64,000 nt of DNA, taken from assembly GCA_036478595.1 (NCBI GenBank), contig JAZGEF010000011.1:62001-126000 (forward strand), read 5' to 3'. Source of the stretch: Granulosicoccus sp036478595. GTDB taxonomy: Bacteria; Pseudomonadota; Gammaproteobacteria; Granulosicoccales; Granulosicoccaceae. The stretch's first letter is position 1. The number at the start of each line of letters is the position of its first letter. Positions 1 to 8,239 of the stretch are shown one piece after another. Below the pieces are notes generated by a model. It saw nothing but the letters and a program-made list of their open reading frames with translations, ran no database searches and was not told the origin of the DNA. The position numbers and the translations under genes are program-made.

Positions 1-876
1 TCCGTATTCTTTGTCGAAGCGTTTCAACATAATTTTCAGCGGTTCATAGCTGATGCGCTCCCACGGTATGGCTTTAATTGGGAAAAAGCGATAGCCTGCT
101 GGTGCCGATCCGGTCGCGTGTCCGCGATAGTAGATTGTCACTGAGTTTTCCTGTTTGTCTTCAAAGACAGCATAAACAACATCGATTACACCGAGCAACG
201 GTGCCGCGTTATAGCGCTGCGTTAAAATTTGCAAGCTTACATCACCGCCCTGGCGACCAATTTCGGGAATGCTCAGGAGGCCGGTATTTTCATCTTCGCG
301 CAAAAGCACCGTATCGTTTTGTTGGAATAAGGCACCCATGACCGTGTGTGCATTACCAGCGATAGCATCGACCAGTGTTTGCTCAACCTCCAAATTAAAA
401 TAATTACCAGCAAAGTAACCAAGGGGCTGGCCTTCGCGGGCGCCAAAGTCTTCAACCTGCCCCATGAGAATGACATGGTCTCCGGCTTCAACAATACTGT
501 GTTGTGCGCAATCAAACCATGCAAGTGCATCATTGATTAATGGCGCACCCGATTGCGCTGCGTGCCTATTCGCTACCGTAAATTTGTCTGCTCTTTGGGA
601 GGCAAATAAATTTGATACCTCGGTTTGATCATCGCCCAATACGTTTATCGAAAAATGCGATGCGCCACAAAACACATCGAAACTAGCCGCCGACTTAGCG
701 ATGCATACCAGTACAAGTGGTGGATCAAGTGATACCGACGTAAACGAATTTGCAGTAAATCCACGTGGTGTACCATCAGCTTCGTGGCTTGAAATAACGG
801 TTACGCCTGTCGCGAATTTTCCAAGTGCGTGGCGAAAGGATTTTATATCGATGCCGCTTTGTGCTTGATTAGCCAT
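1..876 (-). CDS. Flavin reductase family protein with extra C-terminal domain (3' end outside window)
   Basis: The frame is open from an ATG at 874-876 to base 1 (292 codons), so the 3' end lies outside the window. Residues about 5-160 look like the HpaC/RutF flavin reductase fold (KFATGVTVISS near the N-terminus, then GFTANSFTSVSLDPPLVLVC). Such proteins supply reduced FMN or FAD to a partner monooxygenase. Residues about 175-292 resemble a Nudix fold (VLLREDEN, a strand-rich middle, FFPIKAIPWE), but I see no RExxEE Nudix box, so this part is probably not catalytic. The start overlaps the upstream hydrolase stop by 8 bp, which supports translational coupling. The partner oxygenase is not in the window and may lie beyond base 1. 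The family call is fairly secure; the substrate is unknown. Confidence 0.8.
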   Translation of the reverse strand, partial: MANQAQSGIDIKSFRHALGKFATGVTVISSHEADGTPRGFTANSFTSVSLDPPLVLVCIAKSAASFDVFCGASHFSINVLGDDQTEVSNLFASQRADKFTVANRHAAQSGAPLINDALAWFDCAQHSIVEAGDHVILMGQVEDFGAREGQPLGYFAGNYFNLEVEQTLVDAIAGNAHTVMGALFQQNDTVLLREDENTGLLSIPEIGRQGGDVSLQILTQRYNAAPLLGVIDVVYAVFEDKQENSVTIYYRGHATGSAPAGYRFFPIKAIPWERISYEPLKIMLKRFDKEYG

Positions 877-1687
877 GAGTTTGTTCTGCATATACACGAT
901 ATAAAAAAGCGAGAAGGTGTTTGTTAAATAGTTCAGGCGCTTCAACCATAGCCATATGTCGAAGCCGGGGTAGCACTACCAAGGTTGATCCTGAAATTTC
1001 AGCCGTGATGGCTTGCGACATCTCAGGCGAATTGCCGTAATCCTCTTCGGCGGTCATGACCAGAGCGGGACAGTTGATCGGAGGTTCTGGTGCAATTAAT
1101 TCGTTTACGCCGCTGACTAATACTTGGTAGTTGCTAGGATAGTACTCCTTGTTGTTGGCAAGGATTGTTGTGCGAACCCATTGCATGATCATGGGGTTGG
1201 CATCATGAAAAGGTGAGGTGAACCAACGAGACAGCGCCGCGTTCACTGTTGCCTCGGGGCCATCTTTTTGTGACTGGTAAACACGGTTTTGAATGGCGTC
1301 ATGAGCCGCGGCATCGCGTTTGTGAGCAGAGTTTAAAATGGCAACAGCCCAAAGCTTGCTTGGAAAATCCATGGCAAAGCGCCTGGCAATCATGCCACCG
1401 AGGGAGAAGCCGGCAACGGCTGCATGTTTAATGTTAAGTTCGTCCAACAGTTCGGCAAGTTGTCTTGCGAACATTGTTAGGCTGGGTGTTTCAATAGGGG
1501 GTGAAGACTGGCCCATTCCGATTAGGTCGTATGTGAGCACGGTATAACATTGGCCAAGTGCATCAATTTGCCAGCGCCACATGCCCTGATCAAGGCCAAG
1601 GCCGTGGATTAACACAACAACAGGCCTACCACTTCCATGGACTTTATATCGGGTGCCATTGGCAGCTGTGCCTAAATCAGTTGACAT
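869..1687 (-). CDS. Alpha/beta-fold hydrolase (RutD / enol-lactonase-like)
   Basis: This 272-residue protein has the oxyanion motif HGLG near residue 29 and a nucleophile elbow GFSLGG with Ser95. A C-terminal histidine sits in RLRHMAMVEAPE, giving a full Ser-Asp-His type hydrolase. I chose the ATG at 1685-1687 because it begins at the usual family N-terminus and overlaps the RidA stop by 11 bp. Upstream in-frame starts would lie deep inside ridA. The gene is the middle member of a RidA-hydrolase-flavin reductase operon. Its likely role is hydrolysis of a ring-opening product or carbamate/amide intermediate, by analogy with RutD or 3-oxoadipate enol-lactonase. The substrate is inference. Confidence 0.82.
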   Translation of the reverse strand: MSTDLGTAANGTRYKVHGSGRPVVVLIHGLGLDQGMWRWQIDALGQCYTVLTYDLIGMGQSSPPIETPSLTMFARQLAELLDELNIKHAAVAGFSLGGMIARRFAMDFPSKLWAVAILNSAHKRDAAAHDAIQNRVYQSQKDGPEATVNAALSRWFTSPFHDANPMIMQWVRTTILANNKEYYPSNYQVLVSGVNELIAPEPPINCPALVMTAEEDYGNSPEMSQAITAEISGSTLVVLPRLRHMAMVEAPELFNKHLLAFLYRVYAEQTHG

Positions 1688-2069
1688 TCGGATTGTAAGC
1701 CACCACTTCAACTTCAACGCGTGCATCAATCAGCAATTGATTGAGCACGGCTGACCTGGCAGGTGGATCTGTCGGGAAATATTCGCCGTATACGGCATTG
1801 AACCCTGGAAAATCATCGCGCTCACGTAGCCAGACCATGGCCTTCACCACATCGCTCATCTCGCAATCGGCCAAAGCCAGTGTTGCCTTGATCTCTTCAA
1901 GCACCGCACGGGTTTGCGCTTCAATGGTGCCTTCCAGCATTATCTCCCCGTTATAAAAAGGCAGCTGACCGGTCAGAAAAACATAATCACCGGCCCGGAT
2001 GGCTCTTGAAAGCGATAGTTTTCTGCCGCCTATTTCGATAGGGTCGCCAATAACTTGTTTTGTCGACAT
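1677..2069 (-). CDS. RidA family (YjgF/RutC-like) enamine/imine deaminase
   Basis: A 130-residue protein of the usual RidA length, with the features GDYVFLTGQLPF, an acidic middle (LEEIKATLALADCEMSDVVKAMVWL) and a C-terminal AVEVEVVAY-like strand. RidA proteins hydrolyse reactive enamines or imines, or act as dedicated pathway deaminases such as RutC and aminomuconate deaminase. The ATG at 2067-2069 is preceded by a strong GGGAGGAAAC ribosome site, which decides the start over a longer reading. It is the first gene of the minus-strand operon. The aldehyde dehydrogenase diverges 143 bp away. Placement with a hydrolase, a flavin reductase and an ALDH argues for a pathway-specific deaminase rather than the general housekeeping RidA. 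Confidence 0.85.
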   Translation of the reverse strand: MSTKQVIGDPIEIGGRKLSLSRAIRAGDYVFLTGQLPFYNGEIMLEGTIEAQTRAVLEEIKATLALADCEMSDVVKAMVWLRERDDFPGFNAVYGEYFPTDPPARSAVLNQLLIDARVEVEVVAYNPNVN

Positions 2070-2212
2070 GGTTTCCTCCCGTGTAAACTGCGATGGTAGA
2101 CAGACTTGTAGCCAAGGCTTTGCATATTTTTCGACAACCGTTGGCGAAATAATTGTGTCATATTTTAATACTATCACCATAGTTATAATCCTAGAGATAG
2201 CGGGAGAGAAGG

Positions 2213-3697
2213 ATGGGCAAGCTTACGCATTATCAGATGTTGATTGATGGCAAATGGGTGGGCGCTGAAGATGGAAAAACATTCGACAGCGTGAACCCAG
2301 CGATTGGAGCAGCATGGGCGACGATTCCTGAGGCCACAGCCGGTGATGTGGACCGTGCAGTTAAAGCGGCTCATCAGGCTTTCAGCGAGGGCGAATGGGC
2401 AAATGCCCTGCCCACACAACGCGGCAAGCTACTGCGCAATCTGGGTGCTCTGTTAGCAGAAAAATCCGAAGCACTTGGCCGCGTGGAGACTATCGACACC
2501 GGAAAAATGCTTAAGGAGACGATGTGGCAGGCGAAGTATATCGCTGAGTTTTTCGAATTTTATGCAGGCTGTGCAGATAAGGTCCATGGCGAAACACTGC
2601 CAATCGACAAACCGGATATGTTGGCCATGACTATTCGCGAACCACTAGGTGTATGCGCTGCTGTTGTTCCATGGAACTCGCAGCTGTTTTTGGTCGCCGT
2701 GAAAATTGGCCCGGCATTGGCAGCGGGTAACACCGTGGTGCTGAAATGTTCGGAGCATGCGTCAGCGCCGTTACTAGAATTTGGTAAGTTGATTGAAGAG
2801 GCCGGTTTTCCACCAGGGGTGGTCAACATTGTCACCGGTCACGGCGACCCCTGCGGCAAGACCCTAACTTCCCATCCGCTTGTTGCACGAATTAGTTTTA
2901 CTGGTGGGCCCACTGCGGCGAAACACGTGTTGTATAACTCCGCAGAGAACTTCGCCGAAGTGTCTCTCGAGCTAGGTGGAAAATCGCCCTTTGTCGTATT
3001 TGAAGATGCTGATATTGAAAGTGCCGTTAATGGTTCCATCGCGGGTATTTTTGGCGCGACAGGGCAAAGTTGCGTTGCTGGCTCCAGGCTTTATCTACAT
3101 GAGGATATCGCCGATGAGTTTCTAGAAAAAATGGTGGCCATTGCAAAAAATATTCGCATTGGTGATCCGCTAGCGGAGGATACGCAGATGGGGCCGCTTG
3201 CAACTCAGGGACAGATGGATTGCGTTGAACGCGAAGTGGCTTATGCGTTAAAAGAGGGTGGTAAATTAATTCACGGTGGTAAGCGGCCAGAGGGGCAGGT
3301 GGATGGCCTGTATTATGAGCCGACCATTATCGAATGCCCGCAACAGTCGATGCAGATTGTTGATACGGAAATGTTTGGCCCAGTGCTTAGTGTGCTTCGT
3401 TTTAAAGACGAAGAGGAGGTGATCCGTATGGCAAACGATACCAGGCATGGTTTGGCGGCTGGTATATTCACGCAAAATGGTGCGCGTTCTATGCGAGTCA
3501 TGAAAAAAATTCGTGCAGGCATTGTATGGGTTAATACCTATAGAGTAGTTTCACCCATTGCAGAATTCGGTGGATTTAAGGAATCCGGCTATGGCCGCGA
3601 AAGCGGCATGCAAGCAATCTATGACTACACCAGACCAAAAACCGTGTGGATAAACATCTCTGCCGAGCCATTGGCAAATCCGTTTGTAATGCGCTAA
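2213..3697 (+). CDS. NAD(P)-dependent aldehyde dehydrogenase
   Basis: A 494-residue ALDH of normal length. The catalytic set is visible: Asn155 in PWNS, Glu253 in LELGGKSP and nucleophile Cys287 in GQSCVAGSR. A late EMFGPV segment and a C-terminal FGGFKESGYGRE complete the family pattern. It oxidises an aldehyde to an acid in the cytoplasm. The ATG at 2213 follows a GGGAGAGAAGG ribosome site. It diverges from the RidA operon and is followed by a GntR regulator on the same strand. This suggests it oxidises a semialdehyde made by that operon, as 2-hydroxymuconic or succinic semialdehyde dehydrogenases do. The precise substrate is unknown. Confidence 0.92.
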   Translation: MGKLTHYQMLIDGKWVGAEDGKTFDSVNPAIGAAWATIPEATAGDVDRAVKAAHQAFSEGEWANALPTQRGKLLRNLGALLAEKSEALGRVETIDTGKMLKETMWQAKYIAEFFEFYAGCADKVHGETLPIDKPDMLAMTIREPLGVCAAVVPWNSQLFLVAVKIGPALAAGNTVVLKCSEHASAPLLEFGKLIEEAGFPPGVVNIVTGHGDPCGKTLTSHPLVARISFTGGPTAAKHVLYNSAENFAEVSLELGGKSPFVVFEDADIESAVNGSIAGIFGATGQSCVAGSRLYLHEDIADEFLEKMVAIAKNIRIGDPLAEDTQMGPLATQGQMDCVEREVAYALKEGGKLIHGGKRPEGQVDGLYYEPTIIECPQQSMQIVDTEMFGPVLSVLRFKDEEEVIRMANDTRHGLAAGIFTQNGARSMRVMKKIRAGIVWVNTYRVVSPIAEFGGFKESGYGRESGMQAIYDYTRPKTVWINISAEPLANPFVMR

Positions 3698-3808
3698 TAA
3701 TAGTTAAGGACAACAATGAAAACATCAGCTTTATTAAAACGACTAAACGAGGGTAATTAACCACTAGCACCCAGTAGGCTTCACCATTTTTTGACTGAAG
3801 CTTATTTT

Positions 3809-3846
3809 AAGTTGTATTGACAACTTGTCTGATTTCTGCGTATCCT
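3809..3846 (+). promoter_or_regulatory. Promoter of the GntR gene with an overlapping inverted repeat
   Basis: A TTGACA box (3817-3822) is separated by 18 bp from a TATCCT box (3841-3846), 27 bp before the GTG start. A perfect 7-bp inverted repeat, AAGTTGT and ACAACTT with a 4-bp spacer, covers 3809-3826 and overlaps the -35 box. This is the place expected for an autorepressor operator. The sequence is seen directly; binding by the adjacent GntR protein is inference. Confidence 0.55.
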
Positions 3847-3872
3847 AGCACAATCAGATTCTAGGATCCCCT

Positions 3873-4634
3873 GTGGCCCTAAACGCTCAATCGCCGATTC
3901 CTCTATACCGCCAGCTGGCAGACGTTCTATCGTCTGAAATTGAAGCTGGCGAGCATGCTGTTGCAACGAAGATTCCCTCTGAGCATGAGTTGGCTGATCG
4001 ATTTGAGATCGGACGCCCTACCGTTAGGCAGGCTACTGACATATTAGTAAGGCAGGGGCGCTTGGAGAGGCGACGCGGATCAGGCACCTATGTGTTGCCA
4101 CCAAGCCATTCCCTTGATCTATTTTCGCTTGCTGGTACTAGTGCGGCTTTACGCAAGAGCAGTAAGGATGTACGGCTAGAGATGATGGCTGAGCCTGTGG
4201 CGGCGAGCAGTCAATCACTATTGGCCAGTGGCATGTCGGTGCAGGGTGAGCTGCAGATGGACTGGGTGAAACTTGAGCGCCAGGCTTCGGTTGATGGCGA
4301 GCCTGTGTTGTATGAAACGCTTTGGTTTGATGCCAGTGTGTTTACAGGAGTTGAGCAGCAGCCATTAAAAGATCGATCCATTTCGGCGTTAGTGCGTGAT
4401 GTGTATTTTCTTGAACCCAGCTCGGCTGATCAAACGTTTACGGTGATTGGTGCAAATACTGCGATTGCTAAAAAGCTTAAGGTTAAAAAAGGAACACCAT
4501 TGTTGCGGGTGCAACGGCAATTACACTTTGGCCAAAATAAAAATGCGCTGCTGGCAGAAATTATCTGCCGTACCGATCGTTTTGAATTCTCACAAACACT
4601 GTACCCAAGTCAGGTTGCAGATGCAGCGTTATAA
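3873..4634 (+). CDS. GntR family transcriptional regulator, HutC/UTRA subfamily
   Basis: A 253-residue protein. Residues about 8-75 are a GntR winged helix (IPLYRQLADVLSSEI, then the recognition helix region RFEIGRPTVRQATDIL and wing GSGTYV). The rest (about 95-250) is a UTRA effector domain with the typical LYETLWFD and LLRVQRQLHF strands. The start is GTG; no upstream ATG is in frame at a sensible place. It sits between the aldehyde dehydrogenase and trpB on the same strand and could regulate either block or both. The inverted repeat overlapping its own promoter suggests autoregulation. Ligands of UTRA proteins are usually small metabolites of the regulated pathway. Confidence 0.9.
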   Translation: MALNAQSPIPLYRQLADVLSSEIEAGEHAVATKIPSEHELADRFEIGRPTVRQATDILVRQGRLERRRGSGTYVLPPSHSLDLFSLAGTSAALRKSSKDVRLEMMAEPVAASSQSLLASGMSVQGELQMDWVKLERQASVDGEPVLYETLWFDASVFTGVEQQPLKDRSISALVRDVYFLEPSSADQTFTVIGANTAIAKKLKVKKGTPLLRVQRQLHFGQNKNALLAEIICRTDRFEFSQTLYPSQVADAAL

Positions 4635-4679
4635 CATCTGATTAGATTTGGGAATAAGAATAGCAGATAGGATAGGCAA

Positions 4680-5924
4680 ATGAAAAACAGCGGTTATTTT
4701 AGTCAATTTGGTGGGGCGTTTATCCCTGAGATACTGGTGCCCACATTTGATGAGCTTGAAGCAGCGTACCTCACTGCAAGGGATGATCCAGACTTCTGGC
4801 AGGAGTATCTCGATATTATGACGACTTACTCTTGCCGTGCTACTCCAATCACGCGATTAGATAATCTTTCCGAGCAGCTTGGTGGCGCTAACATTTATGT
4901 AAAGCGTGAAGATTTAAATCACACCGGGGCACATAAGGCTAATAATGTAATGGGCCAGGGCTTGTTAACTAGGCGTATGGGTAAGAAGCGCGTTATAGCG
5001 GAAACCGGTGCCGGGCAGCACGGTGTAGCCACCGCCACCATGGCCGCAAAATTTGGTTTTGATTGCACCATTTACATGGGTGCGCATGATGTTGCTCGTC
5101 AGCGTCCTAATGTATTTTGGATGGAGCAGTTGGGTGCAACCGTTGTGGCGGTGACAGAAGGTAGTCAGACACTCAAAGATGCCATTAACGAGGCGTTTAG
5201 AGATTGGGTGACTAACATGGACGACACACACTATGTGCTGGGCACGGCTTGTGGTCCGCATCCGTTCCCTGAGATGGTTAGCTGGTTTCAATCGATCATT
5301 GGAACCGAAGCGCGCGAGCAAATGCTTAATCGCACGGGTAAGTTACCCAAACGTGTTTACGCCTGCGTGGGTGGTGGCTCAAATGCGATGGGTATCTTCA
5401 GCGGTTTTATGGACGACAAAGACGTGGAGCTTGTGGGAGTTGAAGCCGGTGGCCGTGGTAAAGGCATGGGTGAGCATGCAGCGCGTTTGGCTTATGACGA
5501 CGCAACTATTGGTGTTGCCCAAGGCTACAAGACTTACTTTTTGCAAAACACCGATGGCCAAATGCAAGAGACGCACAGTGTGTCGGCTGGGCTTGATTAC
5601 GTCGGGGTATCTCCGATCTTGAGCCATTTGCATGAAACTAGGCGCGTACGGTTTGAAGCTGCAAATGATAAAGACGTAGTGGCTGCGATGCAGCGAACGG
5701 TTCGTAATGAAGGCTTAATACCAGCGTTGGAATCATCCCATGCTTTTGCTCAAGCCTACCTTGAAGCACCAAGCTTAAGCCGCGACGACGACATTTTAAT
5801 AAACATGTCAGGCCGTGCTGACAAAGATATATTCACCGTAGCTGATGCAGTTGACGATCCCAAATGGCGTGAATTTATAATTGATAAAGCGGAAGCGTAT
5901 CGTCAGGAGATGAACAATGACTAG
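4680..5924 (+). CDS. trpB: Tryptophan synthase beta chain
   Basis: A 414-residue PLP enzyme with the TrpB hallmarks: Lys86 in HTGAHKANN (Schiff base), catalytic Glu108 in ETGAGQHG, the VGGGSNAMG phosphate loop, Asp in AGLDYVGVSP, and SGRADKD near the C-terminus. It condenses indole with L-serine to tryptophan in the alpha2beta2 complex. The N-terminal segment is unusual: the strand before the cofactor site reads YSCRATPITRL where YxGRPTPL-type sequence is normal. It overlaps trpA by 8 bp. No other trp genes are nearby and the upstream neighbour is a GntR regulator. It may be the only trpB of the cell or a specialised paralogue; the window cannot decide. Confidence 0.92.
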   Translation: MKNSGYFSQFGGAFIPEILVPTFDELEAAYLTARDDPDFWQEYLDIMTTYSCRATPITRLDNLSEQLGGANIYVKREDLNHTGAHKANNVMGQGLLTRRMGKKRVIAETGAGQHGVATATMAAKFGFDCTIYMGAHDVARQRPNVFWMEQLGATVVAVTEGSQTLKDAINEAFRDWVTNMDDTHYVLGTACGPHPFPEMVSWFQSIIGTEAREQMLNRTGKLPKRVYACVGGGSNAMGIFSGFMDDKDVELVGVEAGGRGKGMGEHAARLAYDDATIGVAQGYKTYFLQNTDGQMQETHSVSAGLDYVGVSPILSHLHETRRVRFEAANDKDVVAAMQRTVRNEGLIPALESSHAFAQAYLEAPSLSRDDDILINMSGRADKDIFTVADAVDDPKWREFIIDKAEAYRQEMNND

Positions 5925-6699
5925 AATACCAAGCAAGCTGGAAACGTCGATTCGGCAAGCACTCACCCAAAAAGACTTATTGTTAATGACCCACATTGTG
6001 TTGGGTTACCCCTCCTTCGATGACTCGCTAAGGGTGGTTGAAGACATGGTTGAAGCGGGTGTGGATTTAATGGAGTTGCAAATACCGTTTTCAGAACCAA
6101 TGGCCGACGGCCCGGTTATTCTAAAGGCTAATGCCAGTGCTTTAGAGCGCGGTGCAACGGTCGATCAGAGCTTTGAGATGGCACAACGGATTACCAAAGA
6201 ATTTGATATTCCATTTTTGTTTATGACTTACTACAATATTTTGTTTTCACGCGGTGTGAGTAACTTTGTCGAACGTTGCGAACAAATTGGAATACAAGGT
6301 TGTATCGTGCCTGATTTACCGCCGGCAGAAGGGCAGGAGTATCTAGAAGCTATGGACAAGGCAAAGTTGTCTGCAGTGCATATCTTTACACCCAATACTC
6401 CAGAGCCACGGATGCAGGCGCTCAGTGATAAAAGTGCAGGATTTATCTATAGCGTTGCACGCAAAGGTGTCACCGGAAAAGACACAGCGTTCTCAACGGG
6501 TATCGCTGATTACTTAGCCGTGTGCCGTGCCAATACTGATTTGCCGTTGGCAGTTGGGTTTGGTGTTAAAACACGTGAAGACGTTGATTTTCTACGTGGC
6601 AAAGCCGACATTGCCGTGGTTGGGTCAGAAACGATTCGTGTGATGGAAACCGAAGGCGTCAATGCCGTGAAGCCATTTATCCAGAGCCTTGTGGCTTAG
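5917..6699 (+). CDS. trpA: Tryptophan synthase alpha chain
   Basis: A 260-residue TIM-barrel protein. The catalytic acids are in place: Glu53 in MELQIPFSEP and Asp64 in MADGPVI. The loop-6 segment ARKGVTGKD and the late AVGFGVKTRE phosphate-binding strand are also present. It cleaves indole-3-glycerol phosphate to indole, which is channelled to TrpB. The start ATG overlaps the trpB stop (ATGACTAG), so the two are translationally coupled. DUF3565 and class V aminotransferase-like genes follow with gaps of only 24 and 22 bp, suggesting one transcript of four genes. Confidence 0.92.
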   Translation: MTRIPSKLETSIRQALTQKDLLLMTHIVLGYPSFDDSLRVVEDMVEAGVDLMELQIPFSEPMADGPVILKANASALERGATVDQSFEMAQRITKEFDIPFLFMTYYNILFSRGVSNFVERCEQIGIQGCIVPDLPPAEGQEYLEAMDKAKLSAVHIFTPNTPEPRMQALSDKSAGFIYSVARKGVTGKDTAFSTGIADYLAVCRANTDLPLAVGFGVKTREDVDFLRGKADIAVVGSETIRVMETEGVNAVKPFIQSLVA

Positions 6700-6723
6700 C
6701 CGACACAGTAAAGGTAGCAGGCC

Positions 6724-6966
6724 ATGCAACAAGCAATAGCCGGGTTTCACACCGATGAGCTTAATGACTGGGTCGCGGATCTGGCTTGTGGGCATACACA
6801 GCATGTGCGACATAATCCACCATGGCAGAATCGACCGTGGGTTGAAACAGCCGAATCTAGACAAGAGATGCTAGGGTCGATGCTGGAATGTAAGCTGTGT
6901 GATCCTGTCGATGGTGATGCACACAATGTTGCACACGACGCTGCACATGGGTTAAATCAACAATAA
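6724..6966 (+). CDS. DUF3565 small zinc-ribbon-like protein
   Basis: An 80-residue protein with the conserved DUF3565 pattern: GFHTDELNDWVADLACGHTQHVRHNPPWQNRPWV, reported here as residues 8-41, with later CKLC. The CGH and CKLC motifs suggest a metal site. The family occurs widely in Proteobacteria and has no established function that I know of. The gene lies 24 bp after trpA and 22 bp before the class V enzyme on the same strand, so it is probably co-transcribed with them. The C-terminal tail is rich in His and Asp, which could add metal ligands. Confidence 0.75.
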   Translation: MQQAIAGFHTDELNDWVADLACGHTQHVRHNPPWQNRPWVETAESRQEMLGSMLECKLCDPVDGDAHNVAHDAAHGLNQQ

Positions 6967-6988
6967 GTAACAAATTTGAAGGGTTAGC

Positions 6989-8239
6989 GTGGCCGAATTA
7001 AATACTGAATTACTCAATAAGGTGCGTGATAAATTTGCGCAAATTGATACCTGCCCAGTGCAGGGCGAACGTGTATTTTTTGAAAACGCAGGTGGTGCAC
7101 TGACTCTGAAATCAGCCGTTAACACCTCGATGCAATACGCTGCGATCCCTGATAACCAAGGCAGAGATAATCCGGCGTCACATGAACTAGCTCGGGTTAT
7201 AGATAAAGCCAAGGCGGACATGGCCGAATTCATGAACGCGCCTGGTGGGCAGTTCTTTGTGGGTGAGAGCGGTACCGAGCTGTTGTTCAGGTTAATTTCC
7301 AACGCCTGTTTGGGTACGGCTGCGAAAGGTATTGTATTGGGAAGCACATTAGAACATCCCGCCACCCGTAGTGCCTGCGCACGCTGGTCAAAGATCGCTC
7401 AACAAACGCATGTGTTAATTGAACATGATGACGTGACAGGTAGCATCACGCCCAATGCGTATGCAAAAGCAATTTCTAAAGATACTGTCGTTGCGACCAT
7501 ATTGCATACATCGCCGGTTACCGGCATGGGTGTTGAGCTTGCGGCAATCGCTGCAGAAGTTCGTAAAGTCGCACCTGATTGTTTTATTATCGTTGATGGT
7601 ATTCAACATGCTGCGCATGGTTCGATGGATCTAACTAGTTATGGTGTTGATGGATACGTTATTTCGCCCTACAAGGTATTTTCCAGGCATGGCTATGGCG
7701 TGGCTTGGATTTCCGATCGCCTCGCTGCATTGCCACACGATAGCTTGATCGACGGCCCAGATTTTATGTGGGAGTTGGGTACGCGTGACACTGGTAGCTA
7801 CGCAACGCTAAGTGACGTGGTTGAGTACTTCGATTGGCTGGGTAGCGAACTTGATCCCAACGGTGATCGACAAGCACGCTTTAACGCCGCCGGCCAAGCA
7901 ATTGCTGCACACGAGAAATCACTGACTGACGCGATGATTAATGGTGCTGGTAATGTAATTGGGCTAGCCAGCATTAAAGGCATGAACATTATTGGTGGAC
8001 TTGATAATCCAGCACGTGAAGGTTTGATCGGCTTTTGGATTGAGGGAGTTGATTCGACCGATATTGTTAAGCACCTCAACAATAACGGCATCCGTACACA
8101 TTTACGAAAGGCCGACTACTACTCTAGTAATATTCTCACCCCATTAGGGCAAGCTAATTGTGTGCGTGTATCGATGTGTCATTACAACACTACAGAAGAG
8201 GTTGCGAAATTCTTGCACGTGATGCAGCACTTCGCTTAG
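6989..8239 (+). CDS. Class V aminotransferase / cysteine desulfurase-like PLP enzyme
   Basis: A 416-residue fold-type I PLP protein with a VFFENAGG N-terminus typical of the cysteine desulfurase-like group. It has an aspartate in IVDGIQHAAHG that would contact the pyridine nitrogen, and a cofactor lysine in SPYKVFSRHG. It starts at GTG after a GAAGGG ribosome site. Members of this group include desulfurases, epimerases and lyases, and I cannot assign the reaction from sequence alone. I do not see a clear cysteine loop of the NifS/IscS kind. Its place after trpBA and DUF3565 is unusual and suggests a role in metabolising an amino acid related to the TrpB product or substrate. That is inference. 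Confidence 0.85.
   Translation: MAELNTELLNKVRDKFAQIDTCPVQGERVFFENAGGALTLKSAVNTSMQYAAIPDNQGRDNPASHELARVIDKAKADMAEFMNAPGGQFFVGESGTELLFRLISNACLGTAAKGIVLGSTLEHPATRSACARWSKIAQQTHVLIEHDDVTGSITPNAYAKAISKDTVVATILHTSPVTGMGVELAAIAAEVRKVAPDCFIIVDGIQHAAHGSMDLTSYGVDGYVISPYKVFSRHGYGVAWISDRLAALPHDSLIDGPDFMWELGTRDTGSYATLSDVVEYFDWLGSELDPNGDRQARFNAAGQAIAAHEKSLTDAMINGAGNVIGLASIKGMNIIGGLDNPAREGLIGFWIEGVDSTDIVKHLNNNGIRTHLRKADYYSSNILTPLGQANCVRVSMCHYNTTEEVAKFLHVMQHFA

Noticed and set aside
1..2069. Classical rut pyrimidine operon
   Set aside because: RutA and RutB are not upstream of the RidA gene, where a divergent ALDH lies instead. Only the C, D and F types are present.
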